From JAOUEA01 sp040882605 (GTDB lineage Bacteria; Actinomycetota; UBA4738; HRBIN12): DNA of 64,000 nucleotides. A program made the translations under genes and the position numbers. Under the pieces are notes generated by a model. That model searched no databases, was not told the DNA's origin, and worked only from the letters and a program-made list of their open reading frames with translations. The stretch's first letter is position 1, and each line of letters opens with the position of its first letter. Positions 52,356-63,777 of the stretch are shown in pieces. The DNA is taken from contig JBBEAY010000060.1 in the NCBI GenBank assembly GCA_040882605.1, positions 1 through 64,000 of the forward strand. The letters are read 5' to 3'.

Positions 52356-53078
52356 ATGAAGAAGCAGATCGCTGCGGTTGCGACCGCATTTGCGATGGTG
52401 CTCGTAGGGGGCACCGCGCTCGCCCACGAGACCAAGCTGGGCCTGTTCACCGATGGAAGCGGTGCCGAGATCGGGTGGAGCCAAGGCCCCGATTCGCCGA
52501 ACGACAACAACACGTCGGCCCTGAACATCAGGACCGACGCGGGTGAGTACGCATACGCATACAAGCCGAGCTTCGGGCTCGGCCCGCCCGATGGAGCGAA
52601 CAAGGCAGGAACCAATGTCCGTAACCTGTCGTTCGACTTCCTGAACTCCGTTCCGGGCACCGGGTACGTGGGGGCGGGAGCACCGAGGTTCTCGGTCGAG
52701 ATCGACGAGGTCGGTGACGACGCGGCAGCTGAGGCTGCTGACCCCAACCTGCAAGAGTTCGCCTTCTTGTCGGCGTTCCACTGCCAGGGGCCGACGTCTG
52801 ACCCGAACTGGAGTCGCGCCGACTTCACTGGTGCCACGGACGCCGGAGGCAACTGCACCTTGCAGTACAAGGGAGTGGACTACTCGAACACGGCATCCGA
52901 AGACGCCTGGGACGTGTTCGTCGCGGCGAATCCGGGAGTGCGGGTGGACTACGCGTTCCTGATCGTGGACGAGACCACGGCGCCCGGTCGGGCGCGTGTC
53001 GACCGAATCGCGATGCAGTCGCACATGCAGGTCGCCGGTGGGCGAACGGTGCATTGCTCGAGTGAAGGAAGCTGCTGA
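52356..53078 (+). CDS. Secreted protein of unknown function
   Basis: 240 aa with a signal peptide of 24 residues ending GTALAHE. Mature protein is a beta-rich exported domain with four or more cysteines (FHCQGPTSD, GNCTLQYK, VHCSSEGSC). It has no recognised family. GGAAGGAG precedes the ATG. A strong terminator follows at 53093. Confidence 0.7.
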   Translation: MKKQIAAVATAFAMVLVGGTALAHETKLGLFTDGSGAEIGWSQGPDSPNDNNTSALNIRTDAGEYAYAYKPSFGLGPPDGANKAGTNVRNLSFDFLNSVPGTGYVGAGAPRFSVEIDEVGDDAAAEAADPNLQEFAFLSAFHCQGPTSDPNWSRADFTGATDAGGNCTLQYKGVDYSNTASEDAWDVFVAANPGVRVDYAFLIVDETTAPGRARVDRIAMQSHMQVAGGRTVHCSSEGSC

Positions 53079-53092
53079 CCCAGAGTTCGATG

Positions 53093-53114
53093 GAGAGGGG
53101 CTTCGGCCCCTCTC
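53093..53114 (+). terminator. Hairpin with TTCG loop after the secreted-protein gene
   Basis: GAGAGGGGC (53093-53101) and GCCCCTCTC (53106-53114) pair over 9 bp around TTCG, a stable tetraloop. It is placed 15 nt after the stop and just before the end of the convergent HxlR gene, so it may serve both directions. Confidence 0.85.
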
Positions 53115-53117
53115 TCC

Positions 53118-53441
53118 TCACACCTGTGCGTCGGACCAACGCTCGGCCCAGCGGCCGAGCTCGTCCATGACCTTCGTGAGGTCTCGGCCCCGCTCGGTGA
53201 GGTGATACTCGATCAGCACCGGGGTCGAGGGGGTCACGTCGCGGGTCACGATGCGCTCGGCCTCGAGCTCTTTCAGCCGGTCGCTGAGCAGCGCGTCGGA
53301 GATCTGGGGGATCGCGGACCTGATGTCGCCGAATCTCGCGGCGCCGGTCTGCAAGGCGCGAACGACCTGCGGGTTCCACCGCTTGCCTATCAGCTCCGCG
53401 GCCCGCTGGAAGTGCTCGCACATCGGTGCTTCCTCGGTCAT
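53118..53441 (-). CDS. HxlR-family transcriptional regulator
   Basis: 107 aa winged helix: CEHFQRAAELIGKRWNPQVV, RFGDIRSAIPQISDALLSDR, and the wing VLIEYHLTERG. HxlR regulators sense thiol or electrophile stress. It is divergent from yceI with a probable operator at 53481. Confidence 0.9.
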   Translation of the reverse strand: MTEEAPMCEHFQRAAELIGKRWNPQVVRALQTGAARFGDIRSAIPQISDALLSDRLKELEAERIVTRDVTPSTPVLIEYHLTERGRDLTKVMDELGRWAERWSDAQV

Positions 53442-53480
53442 GGTGCCCTCAGATCCTCGAGTCTAACTCTGGAATATATA

Positions 53481-53509
53481 GTACCTTCGGAACCGTTAGT
53501 GCGAAGTAC
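53481..53509. promoter_or_regulatory. Probable HxlR operator
   Basis: GTACCTTCG (53481-53489) and CGAAGTAC (53502-53509) form an imperfect inverted repeat between the divergent HxlR and yceI genes. GTAC-containing repeats are typical HxlR/YodB sites. Expected regulation: of yceI and of itself. Confidence 0.5.
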
Positions 53510-53564
53510 AGCACGACATGAACCGCCGCGAGGGGCGGCGGTCGGAGCCACAGAGGAGGAGCCC

Positions 53565-54131
53565 ATGTCGCAGGAAGCTCGCGAGATCGACGGTGTGTCG
53601 ATCCCGCCCGCAGGCAAGTACGAGCTCGACGCCAGCCACACCGAGGTGGGTTTCGTGGCGCGCCACATGATCACGAAGGTCCGTGGCCGCTTCACCGAGT
53701 TCAGCGGCACGATCGAGGTCGGCGACACGCCGGAGAGCTCGGGTGTCGAGGTGGAAGTCAAGACCGCCAGCGTGCAGACGAACTTCGAGCAGCGCGACAA
53801 CCACCTGAAGAGCGCGGACTTCTTCGAGACCGACGAGTACCCGGTCATGACGTTCCACTCGACGGCGATCCGTCACACCGGCGGCTCGAGCTTCGAGCTC
53901 GACGGCGACCTCACGATCCGTGACATCACGAAGCCGATCACGCTCACCGGCGAGTTCCTCGGTTGGGGCAAGGATCCGTACGACAACACGTTCTTCTCGG
54001 CTGAGGCCAAGACCACCGTCGAGCGCGAGGACTGGGATCTGACATGGAACGTCGCGGTCGAAACCGGCGGCTTCCTCGTGAGCAAGAAGATCGACCTCGT
54101 GATCGACCTCGAGGCCCGCAAGGTCGGCTGA
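53565..54131 (+). CDS. YceI-family lipid-binding protein
   Basis: 188 aa: GKYELDASHTEVGFVARHMI, GRFTEFSGTIEVGDTPES, and SADFFETDEYPVMTFHST are the YceI lipocalin-like segments that bind isoprenoids. There is no clear signal peptide. GAGGAGG ahead of the ATG is a good ribosome site. Confidence 0.93.
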   Translation: MSQEAREIDGVSIPPAGKYELDASHTEVGFVARHMITKVRGRFTEFSGTIEVGDTPESSGVEVEVKTASVQTNFEQRDNHLKSADFFETDEYPVMTFHSTAIRHTGGSSFELDGDLTIRDITKPITLTGEFLGWGKDPYDNTFFSAEAKTTVEREDWDLTWNVAVETGGFLVSKKIDLVIDLEARKVG

Positions 54132-54155
54132 CCGATCACCCACGAGGACTCGCGC

Positions 54156-54179
54156 GACTGGCCCCTCGCGGGGCCGGTC
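54156..54179. terminator. Bidirectional hairpin terminator
   Basis: GACTGGCCCC (54156-54165) pairs with GGGGCCGGTC (54170-54179), 10 bp with one T-G pair, loop TCGC. It lies between convergent yceI and the next minus gene. Confidence 0.8.
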
Positions 54180-54192
54180 GTTGCGCGTCGGG

Positions 54193-54798
54193 TCAGACGA
54201 GGGGTTGCGCGCCGCTCGCGCCGGCCTCGTACCAGCCAAGCTTGAACAGCCGGTCGTAGGCGACGACGACGTCGCCTGCTATCCAGAGGTCCGCGGCCCA
54301 CCCCGAATCGAGATCGGTGAAGGTCCATCGCGTCGCCGCGAATCGGCCCGCCGGTGTCTCGACTTCCTCGGGTCCGAGCAGCTCGTAGCGCTGTCGCACC
54401 CGAGACGCTTCGAGGGTGACGGGGGCGAGGTACACCACCGCGATCTCGCTGGTGCCGCCAAGCCGCTTCGTGGTGACGACGTTGGTGGCGGGCGTGAAGT
54501 AGTCAAGGTGCATCTCGGGTCCGTACGGGATCTCGATCTCCGCGCCGTCTCGGAACCCGGTAAGCACGTTGCTGCGCGGTTCGAGCAGCAGTTGATGCTC
54601 ACCGGTGTCGATGCGAACACGCGCGATCCGCCAGTCCGAGCCGACCACGACGTCAACGACCGCACGATGCGGTGTCGGGTCGGTCGTGTCGACGTCGCTG
54701 AAATATCGCCATCCCATAGGTCCGGGGGCGCATCGGAAGCTCTCAGTGCCGACCGGTGTTGCGTCGTCACCCAGCACCGTGTAGCGGCCTTGTGGCAT
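54193..54798 (-). CDS. Conserved hypothetical protein
   Basis: 201 aa from the ATG at 54798 (MPQGRYTVLGDD). Beta-rich: GWRYFSDVDTTDPTPHRAVV, RIDTGEHQLLLEPRSN, RYELLGPEEVETPAGRFAAT, RWTFTDLDSGWAADLWIAGD. The last part resembles the substrate-independent barrel of DUF3108-like proteins. Function unknown. Confidence 0.65.
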   Translation of the reverse strand: MPQGRYTVLGDDATPVGTESFRCAPGPMGWRYFSDVDTTDPTPHRAVVDVVVGSDWRIARVRIDTGEHQLLLEPRSNVLTGFRDGAEIEIPYGPEMHLDYFTPATNVVTTKRLGGTSEIAVVYLAPVTLEASRVRQRYELLGPEEVETPAGRFAATRWTFTDLDSGWAADLWIAGDVVVAYDRLFKLGWYEAGASGAQPLV

Positions 54799-54867
54799 CG
54801 GCTCACCGTACCCGGACGCCTCACCAGCCGACGCACGACTCGTGAGCGTCGCGATAGGGTCCACCGC

Positions 54868-55383
54868 ATGAGCGACGAGAGATCGAGCGACGAGACGCCG
54901 AGCGACGAGACCCCAACCCCCGAGCACGAGAACGAGAAGGAAAGGGTCGACCGGGAGCTCATCGAGTTCCTCAACGAGGTGCGCGTGGTTCTGCCGGGCG
55001 TGCAGGTGCTCTTCGCGTTCCTGCTGACGGTGCCGTTCACCGGCACCTTCGAGAAGCAGGTCGACGGTGGCGAGCGCATCGCCTACATCGTGGCGTTCTT
55101 CTTCACGGCGTTCGCAGCGGCGCTGATGATCACGCCGACGCCCTTGCACCGATTGCAGTTCCGCCAGGGAGACAAAGAGGGTTTCCTTCGCACCTCGAAC
55201 CGGCTGGTTCTCGCCGGCATCGCGTGTCTCGCGATCGCGATGGTCGCCGCCGTGTGGCTCGTTGCGCAGATCCTGTTCACCTCCGGCGGCATGGCCACGG
55301 TGATCGGCGCCGTCGCCGCTGGGGTCGTCGTCCTGTTGTGGTTCGTGCTGCCGCTCGTCAGCCGCTTCTCTGACGGGAAGTAG
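54868..55383 (+). CDS. DUF6328 membrane protein
   Basis: 171 aa: an acidic N-terminus with the repeat SSDETPSDETPTPEHE, then the family helix ELIEFLNEVRVVLPGVQVLF and four hydrophobic spans. The function is unknown. It starts 69 nt from the divergent gene. Confidence 0.8.
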   Translation: MSDERSSDETPSDETPTPEHENEKERVDRELIEFLNEVRVVLPGVQVLFAFLLTVPFTGTFEKQVDGGERIAYIVAFFFTAFAAALMITPTPLHRLQFRQGDKEGFLRTSNRLVLAGIACLAIAMVAAVWLVAQILFTSGGMATVIGAVAAGVVVLLWFVLPLVSRFSDGK

Positions 55384-55388
55384 CGCGG

Positions 55389-56204
55389 ATGCGCGTCGCC
55401 GTCTGCCAGATGCGATCGGACGCCGACGTCGAGCGCAACCTCGCCCTGGCCGAGCGACTGCTCGGCGAGGCCGCAGACGGAGGGGCCGAACTCGCAGCGT
55501 TGCCTGAGTACCTGGAGTACATGGGACCCGCCTCGCTGCGTTCCGGCATCGCCGCTCCCGTGCCTGGACCGGTCACCGAGCGCCTCGGTGCGGTCGCGCG
55601 CGAACGGTCGATGTGGGTGCTCGCCGGCGGGCTGCTCGAAGCGGCCGGGGACCGCGTGCACGACACGTCGGTGCTGCTCGACCCCGACGGCGAGGTCGCG
55701 GCCGCCTACCGCAAGATCCACCTGTACGACGTGGACCTTTCCGACCAACCGCCGATCCGTGAATCGGACTCGATCGCTCCCGGTGGCCAGCTCGTGACCC
55801 AGCGGGTGGGCGACGTTCGGGTCGGCCTGTCGATCTGCTACGACGTCCGCTTCCCGGAGCTCTACCGGGGACTCATGGCGAAGGGGGCGCAGGTGTTCTG
55901 TGTGCCGGCGCAGTTCCAGCACACGACCGGACGTGATCACTGGCACACGCTGCTCCGTGCCCGGGCTATCGAGAACCAGTGCTTCGTGGTGGCGCCCGCG
56001 CAGTGGGGTCCTTACGGCGACCCGGGCGGCGCCCGGCGCTCGTACGGCCACTCGCTCGTGGTCGATCCGTGGGGGCGCGTGCTCGTCGAAGCGCCCGAGG
56101 AAGGCGACGGTGTTTGGTTGGCCGACCTCGACCTCGACGCGCAGCGCGGTCTGCGCCGTTCGTTCCCGGTGCTGCAGCACCGGCGCATGGGCATGACCTG
56201 CTGA
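55389..56204 (+). CDS. Carbon-nitrogen hydrolase (nitrilase family)
   Basis: 271 aa. The E-K-C triad is present: ALPEYLEYMG (Glu), YRKIHLYDV (Lys) and LSICYDVRFPELYR (Cys). These resemble omega-amidase and deaminated-glutathione amidase. One-base overlap with the GNAT gene. Confidence 0.92.
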   Translation: MRVAVCQMRSDADVERNLALAERLLGEAADGGAELAALPEYLEYMGPASLRSGIAAPVPGPVTERLGAVARERSMWVLAGGLLEAAGDRVHDTSVLLDPDGEVAAAYRKIHLYDVDLSDQPPIRESDSIAPGGQLVTQRVGDVRVGLSICYDVRFPELYRGLMAKGAQVFCVPAQFQHTTGRDHWHTLLRARAIENQCFVVAPAQWGPYGDPGGARRSYGHSLVVDPWGRVLVEAPEEGDGVWLADLDLDAQRGLRRSFPVLQHRRMGMTC

Positions 56205-56632
56205 TGCGGCGCCAGCTCGACCACGGGTACGAGGTCGATGACGACCCTGCTCGCGTCGATCTCGAGGTGGCCCACGCGTTCTTGACCGGTTCGTACTGGG
56301 CCTCGGGCCGGACCCTGCAAACCGTCGAGCGGCTCGTCGCGGCCGCGGCGCGGGTCGTCGGGGTCTATCGCGACGGCGAGATGGTCGGGTTCTGCCGGGT
56401 GGAGAGCGACGAGGTGACGTTCGCCTTCCTGCTCGACGTGTTCGTGCTGCCGGAGCACCGGAAACGAGGGCTCGGCGTCGAGCTCGTGCGGGAAGCAGTG
56501 GAGCTCGGGCCGCACGCCGACCTGCGTTGGCATCTGGGCACCCGAGACGCACACAGCCTCTACGAGCGGTTCGGCTTCGGCCCGCCTGACACGGACCGCC
56601 AGATGTTCCGCCCGGGCCTAGGACGGGCTTGA
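56204..56632 (+). CDS. GNAT acetyltransferase
   Basis: 142 aa: LLDVFVLPEHRKRGLGVELV is the acetyl-CoA motif, with SYWASGRTLQTVERLV and TRDAHSLYERFGF. Close type: N-acetyltransferase with the YjdJ-like layout. ATG overlaps the preceding stop. Confidence 0.88.
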   Translation: MRRQLDHGYEVDDDPARVDLEVAHAFLTGSYWASGRTLQTVERLVAAAARVVGVYRDGEMVGFCRVESDEVTFAFLLDVFVLPEHRKRGLGVELVREAVELGPHADLRWHLGTRDAHSLYERFGFGPPDTDRQMFRPGLGRA

Positions 56633-56656
56633 TCCTGCCCGGCCATCGGGCGTGAG

Positions 56657-57304
56657 CTACGATCGAGAGCCCCGTGCCCTGCCCCCGAGCAACCGGCGAG
56701 CGGTGAGCTGAAGGCCGGCCCGCATCCGGGCAGGGTCAACCCCTCGAGCATCTCTTGCGAAGCGGAAGAACCCGCCGGCAAGCGGGGCGAGCAACACATC
56801 GGCCAGATAGGCAGCGTCGAGATCCGGGCGCGCTTCCTCGATCAGGAATTCCGCGTGCCGGTGGAAGAACGAGTACGCCCCGCTTCGGTACCGCGCCTCG
56901 GGATCTCCCTGCTCCGAGACGACGTGCAGGTCGGTGTTCTCGTCGACCAGAGCGACGAGCGTGTCGAGGAATGCGACGAGCCGGCGATGCGGCGGCGCGC
57001 CCGGACCGAGCGGTGGCGGACCGGTGAGGATGAGGCCCTGAACCTCAGCCTCCTTGCGATCGAGGAGAGACAGCGCCAGGCCCGCCCGGTCGCCGAAGCG
57101 CCGATACAGCGTGCCCTTACCGACGCGGGCTTCGGCGGCGATCTCGTCCATCGTGACCGACTCGACGCCATGCTTCGCGAACAGCGTCTCGGCCGCCGCA
57201 AGGATCGCCTCTCGGTTGCGGGCCGCGTCGGCCCGTTCCTCGAGTCTCAACCCCCGCCAGGCCAACGCTGCCGGCGACGCCGACCACGACGGACTCCGCA
57301 ACAT
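56657..57304 (-). CDS. TetR-family regulator
   Basis: 215 aa from the ATG at 57304; TTG at 57250 is a shorter alternative. The HTH lies in AILAAAETLFAKHGVESVTM, DEIAAEARVGKGTLYRRFGD, typical of TetR. Ligand domain unclassified. The 5' part overlaps the start region of the acidic protein on the other strand. Confidence 0.87.
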   Translation of the reverse strand: MLRSPSWSASPAALAWRGLRLEERADAARNREAILAAAETLFAKHGVESVTMDEIAAEARVGKGTLYRRFGDRAGLALSLLDRKEAEVQGLILTGPPPLGPGAPPHRRLVAFLDTLVALVDENTDLHVVSEQGDPEARYRSGAYSFFHRHAEFLIEEARPDLDAAYLADVLLAPLAGGFFRFARDARGVDPARMRAGLQLTARRLLGGRARGSRS

Positions 57305-57962
57305 CGGGGAGTTCCGCAACGAAGCCGACCCGACCGACGAAGACAGCGACAACGACGGGATCGACGACGGCGACGAGGTGGGCGAGTTCGATCAGTTCGA
57401 TGTCGGCGACTCCGACTCGAACGACAACGGCGTCGAGGACGGCGATCAGGATGCCGACCACGATGGCCAGGACAACGAGGACGAGGACGACGCCGACGAA
57501 TCCTGCAAGGCCGACGACGACGACAGCGATGAAGACGGCGTCGAAGACGAAGACGAGAACGACCTGGGCACCAAGGTCGGCGACGACGATTCCGACAACG
57601 ATGGGGTCGAGGACGGTAACGAAGATGTCGATGGCGATGGCATCGACGAAGAGGATGCCGATGACGCCGACGAGGACGAGTGCTCGACCGAGGACGAAGG
57701 CGAGGACGCCGACGACCTGTTCGGCACGATCGTCTCCTTCGAAGCCGGCAGCGGTGTCCTGACCGTCGATCTCGCCTCGGGCGGGCAGGTCAGCGGCACG
57801 GTGACCGGTGAGACCGAGCTGGCGTGGGACTGTGACGAGGAAGTCGACGAGTTCGCTCCCACCGCCGAAGATCTGGTGCCAGGTACCAAGGTCACCGACT
57901 TCGAGGACTTCCCCGAGACCGTGATGCTCGAAGAGGTTGAGCTGCTGCGCCCCGTGGTCTGA
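57216..57962 (+). CDS. Acidic DxDxDG-repeat protein with DUF5666-like end
   Basis: About 248 aa; recognisable sequence begins at 57276 (GDADHDGLRNIGEFRNEAD). Residues 20-165 consist of Asp-rich calcium-binding repeats of the thrombospondin type-3 pattern (SDNDGIDDGDE, SDSNDNGVEDGDQ and similar), and residues 170-248 match a DUF5666-type barrel (FGTIVSFEAGSGVLTVDLAS, GQVSGTVTGETELAWDCDE). The signal peptide expected for such a protein is missing, because upstream is TetR coding on the other strand. Start unresolved (TTG 57216 or GTG 57153); it may be 5'-truncated. Confidence 0.6.
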   Translation: MRAASARSSSLNPRQANAAGDADHDGLRNIGEFRNEADPTDEDSDNDGIDDGDEVGEFDQFDVGDSDSNDNGVEDGDQDADHDGQDNEDEDDADESCKADDDDSDEDGVEDEDENDLGTKVGDDDSDNDGVEDGNEDVDGDGIDEEDADDADEDECSTEDEGEDADDLFGTIVSFEAGSGVLTVDLASGGQVSGTVTGETELAWDCDEEVDEFAPTAEDLVPGTKVTDFEDFPETVMLEEVELLRPVV

Positions 57963-57981
57963 GCACAACACCGGCGAGCAT

Positions 57982-58013
57982 CTCGGGAGGACTCCAGCCG
58001 GGGTCCTTCCGAG
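57982..58013. terminator. Bidirectional hairpin terminator
   Basis: CTCGGGAGGACTCC (57982-57995) pairs with GGGGTCCTTCCGAG (58000-58013), 14 bp with two G-T pairs and loop AGCC, between convergent genes. Confidence 0.75.
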
Positions 58014-58021
58014 CGCAGCCG

Positions 58022-59188
58022 CTACGGCATGCCGGCGATGCCGACGTACTCGAAGTGCATGCCGTCGGGCACGGTCCAAAGTCCGCCCCACGTGAAGCCA
58101 TGCCGAGTCATGACTCGCACCAGCACGGCCGGCTGACGCGGCGGCCGGCCGTACGGATTCGTCAGCGAGTTGATGTCGACCGCCGCCCCCCAAGCGTGGT
58201 ATGAGATCGCGTTGCTGGGGCTGCGCATCACCATGCGAGCGTTGTAGCAGCCGGCGAAGTTGCGGATCACGTCGGACCGGCCCAGCCGTCGCAGTTCCTT
58301 CATCGCTGCGATCAATGGCGAAAACAAGCGTTCGTGACAGGTGAAGCTACCCAGCAACGGCACACGACGTGTCGCCAGCGAGCGGCGAACGAACGACGGT
58401 TCCATGCGCAAGTACCCGGGCCGGCTCGGGTCGGGGTAGGCGCGGAACTCGCCGAACCCGCGCTTCATCAGCACCGGCGGCCAGACCGCATCGCCCTGCC
58501 GGCGGAACTCCGTGTGACCGGGGCGACGCACGCGCGGCGGATAGCCCGGGCCGAGCAACGGCGAGATCCGGCGGGCCAACTCGGCCTCGGTGGGCTCGGC
58601 GCCCATTCGCAGGAGCGCGAACCGATCGTGCCGCACCCCGAGATCGCGCCCCGTGTCGCGCGCGACCATGACCTCACTCCAGGCCGCCACCTCGTCGGGC
58701 ACGATCGCGCCGACCACGACGCGCCCTTCGGGGAAGACGATCCGGTCTCCGACCCGCAGCCGTCGGAGCTTCGCGCTCGATGCGCCCAGCACCCCCCGGC
58801 CTCGGCGCAACGCTCCGAGCACGGTGCGACGCCAGGTTCCCGGCAGGAACGGCTCCATGTCTCCGACGTTGACGGCCATGACCTCGATCGGGAACCGGTG
58901 GCGCCCGTCGGCGCGATCGACGATGGTCCCGTCGGCGCGGGCGGAGCGCCGCATCCATAGCGTGTCGCCGGCGACCACCACGACCGCATCGGTGCCTGAC
59001 AGCGCGTCGAGCCCAGGTGTGAGACCGCCCGGCAGACCGCCGGTCCGCCACATCAGGTACGCAGGCGGCATCCACGTTCCGGCAGCGAGGCCGGTTACCT
59101 CGGCGCGAGCGTGTGGCGCCGCGAAGAGGGCGCAGCCGATAGCCGCGGAGACCGCCAACACGCCGGCACGTCGCGCCACGCCGGTCAT
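58022..59188 (-). CDS. Secreted M15-family peptidase-like protein
   Basis: 388 aa from the ATG at 59188 with a signal peptide (GVLAVSAAIGCALFAAPHARA). The C-terminal domain has SYHAWGAAVDINSLTNPYG (metal HxxxxxxD) and DGMHFEYVG (second His), as in VanY/L,D-carboxypeptidases. The N-terminal about 220 residues, with DRFALLRMGAEPTEAE, are of unknown fold. Likely cell-wall maturation. Confidence 0.85.
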   Translation of the reverse strand: MTGVARRAGVLAVSAAIGCALFAAPHARAEVTGLAAGTWMPPAYLMWRTGGLPGGLTPGLDALSGTDAVVVVAGDTLWMRRSARADGTIVDRADGRHRFPIEVMAVNVGDMEPFLPGTWRRTVLGALRRGRGVLGASSAKLRRLRVGDRIVFPEGRVVVGAIVPDEVAAWSEVMVARDTGRDLGVRHDRFALLRMGAEPTEAELARRISPLLGPGYPPRVRRPGHTEFRRQGDAVWPPVLMKRGFGEFRAYPDPSRPGYLRMEPSFVRRSLATRRVPLLGSFTCHERLFSPLIAAMKELRRLGRSDVIRNFAGCYNARMVMRSPSNAISYHAWGAAVDINSLTNPYGRPPRQPAVLVRVMTRHGFTWGGLWTVPDGMHFEYVGIAGMP

Positions 59189-59748
59189 GGCAGGTCGCTC
59201 CTGGCGTCGATATCGCGCGGCGCCGGGCGGTCGACCTCGATCTCCTCGACCCACTCCGGGTGACTTGCAATCAGCACGCGGGCGCCGACGTCGCCGTGCA
59301 AGTGGCCGGCTTCCGCGTAGATCTCGCGGCTGAGCAGCGCGGGACCTGGACCGTCGGAGAAGCGCAGGCGCACGATCTGTTTGCGGGACGCGCGGAACCC
59401 CGCGATCAAGGCCTGCACGTCGTCGGCGGTGATGCCCGGCTGGTCGGCCATGAGCACGACGCTCGCCTCGCTGTCGTCGGCGACCTCGTGGAATGCAGCC
59501 GCGAGCGACGTCGCCTGGCCGTCACGGTAGGCGGGGTTGGGCACGAACCTGCCGGCGATGGGCAGGGTGAGCGCGGCCTGCACCGCGCCGGCGTCATGGC
59601 CGGTGATCACGAGCAGCTCGTCCACACCCGCGCCCTCGAGCGCATCGATCGCGTGTTGGGTGAGTGGTTTGGCATCGAGGATCGCGATCTGCTTGGTGCC
59701 GCCGAACCGCCGGCCCTCGCCAGCGGCGAGCACGACCCCGGTGATCAC
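59185..59748 (-). CDS. Molybdenum cofactor cytidylyltransferase-like protein
   Basis: 187 aa: VLAAGEGRRFGGTKQIAIL is the nucleotide loop of the MobA/MocA family, followed by VLMADQPGITADDVQ. MocA makes the CMP-modified cofactor (MCD) needed by aerobic CO dehydrogenase. Overlaps coxG by 4 nt. Confidence 0.87.
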   Translation of the reverse strand: MITGVVLAAGEGRRFGGTKQIAILDAKPLTQHAIDALEGAGVDELLVITGHDAGAVQAALTLPIAGRFVPNPAYRDGQATSLAAAFHEVADDSEASVVLMADQPGITADDVQALIAGFRASRKQIVRLRFSDGPGPALLSREIYAEAGHLHGDVGARVLIASHPEWVEEIEVDRPAPRDIDARSDLP

Positions 59749-60374
59749 GCCGGGGTCTTCCCGCCTCCGAACAACCGGCGGAAGAACTCCTTGATGATCG
59801 ACCAGATCGCCGTGACACCGAGCCCGATGCCTCCCACTGGTTTGGCCACCGGTTTCGCGACTGCGACCGGCACGGAGGCTGGGGCAGCGGTGGAAGCCGG
59901 CTCACCCGCGGCGGCCGGTGCGGGCTGCGCGTTCATGGTCGTCTCGAGGCAGTCCGCGAACTGCTGCGTGAGCTTCTTCGAGATCTCGGGCATCAGCCCG
60001 CGCGAAAGCTGCGCGGCCGCGCCGGTGAGAGTGATATCGGCCGTCATCTTCACGGTCGTCTGGCCCTCACCTGCGGGCTCGAGCCACGAGGTCACGGTCG
60101 CGTTGGCCGCTCCCTTCCCCTTCGCTTCCATGCCCTTGGCGTGCAGCACGGCGCGGTGGGCCTCGTCGTCGCGCTCGGTCATAGTGACGGTGCCGGCGAA
60201 CGCCAGCGCGACCGGGCCGAACTTCATGTTGAGCTTGCCCTTCCACGTGCGCTCGTCGACCGTCTCGGTCAGCTCGGCGCCCGGCATGCAGGGTGCGATG
60301 CGTTCGACGTCGAGTAGGTAAGCCCACAGGTCGTCGACGGGAGTGGCCACGGTGAACTCGTTCTCGATCAGCAT
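59745..60374 (-). CDS. coxG: CO dehydrogenase accessory protein CoxG
   Basis: 209 aa SRPBCC protein: IENEFTVATPVDDLWAYLLD, RIAPCMPGAELTET, and LSRGLMPEISKKLTQQFADC are CoxG marks. It anchors CO dehydrogenase to the membrane in carboxydotrophs. The Ala/Pro linker and C-terminal SIIKEFFRRLFGG helix fit a membrane-contacting tail. Confidence 0.9.
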   Translation of the reverse strand: MLIENEFTVATPVDDLWAYLLDVERIAPCMPGAELTETVDERTWKGKLNMKFGPVALAFAGTVTMTERDDEAHRAVLHAKGMEAKGKGAANATVTSWLEPAGEGQTTVKMTADITLTGAAAQLSRGLMPEISKKLTQQFADCLETTMNAQPAPAAAGEPASTAAPASVPVAVAKPVAKPVGGIGLGVTAIWSIIKEFFRRLFGGGKTPA

Positions 60375-60418
60375 CTGTCGAGCCTACCGGGTGACCGAAC
60401 GATGCGCGCGGGTGGCGC

Positions 60419-61383
60419 TCACGAACCGACCTCCTGGAAGCGGGCTGGGTCTTGCTCGAACGCCTCGAGGCACGATGCAGAACAGAAGTAGACGGTGCGT
60501 CCCTCATGTGTGGCTCGGTGTCGGGCGTCGGCGACGTCGACCGTCATGCCGCACACGGGGTCGATCTCCTCGTGGCGCGGGGCCAAGGCCGGTACAGCGA
60601 GCGGTGCGTCGAGCTCGCCCGCCGCGCGCAGCCGCACGATCTCGGCGAGGATCGCCACCGCGATCTCGTCGCTCGCTATGTGGCCGAGGTCGATGCCGGC
60701 CGGCGCGTGTACGCGCGCGAGCTGCTCGTCGGCCATGCCTCGGTCGCGCAGGTAACCGAGCACGGCCTCGGCGCGCTTGGCCGAAGCGACGAGTCCGACG
60801 TAGGCGGCAGGTGTCGCCAACGCTCGCTCGAGTGCGTCCTCGTCGTAGTGGCCTTGGGTGGCCACGATCACGATCGAACGCTCGTCGACATCGCGGAGGT
60901 CGAGCGAGCTGATGACGAGGTCGGCGTCGTGCCCGGCAACCTGGCCGCCATCGTCGATGGCGAGCGTGCGCCACCCCAGCCCCCGGGCGAGACGGGTAAG
61001 CGCGATGGCTGACGGCGACCGTCCGATCGCAACGAGCTGGGGTTGGGGCAGCACGGGCTCCACGTAGACCTCCAATGCACCTTCGCTCTGACACGCGATC
61101 GGCACGCTGACGATGCCGTCACGAGCGTGCGTCTCGAGCTCGTCGGGCGGTCCGAGGAAAAGCAGACGGGGGGAACCTTCCTCGATCGCTTTCAGAGCCT
61201 CACGGACGACGGTCGGCTCAGCACACGCGCCGCCGATCCAGCCGCGCACCGTGCGGTCGGGGGTGATCAGCGCGGTGGCGCCTTGCTTACCCGAGCTCGG
61301 CGCGCGCCGCCAGACAACCGTGGCGAGCACGTACGGCTCACCACGGGCGGACAGCTCCGCCGCGAGCCTCAGGATCTCAGGTC

Positions 61384-61387
<4 letters not shown>
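60419..61387 (-). CDS. XdhC/CoxF-like maturation protein fused to a YHS domain
   Basis: 322 aa. Residues 1-255 are XdhC/CoxF: RRAPSSGKQGATALITPD, GWIGGACAEPTVVREA, the Rossmann motif LVAIGRSPSAIALTRLAR. Residues 275-322 are a YHS metal domain (DPVCGMTVD, YFCSASCLEAFEQDPARF). XdhC proteins insert sulfurated Mo cofactor. The added YHS domain is unusual and may bind Cu, needed at the CODH active site. Overlaps coxL by 4 nt. Confidence 0.88.
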
Positions 61388-63738
<2,351 letters not shown>

Positions 63739-63777
63739 GTGGCGTGGTCCTCCTTGAGGGTGCTCGGCTGCGGACGA

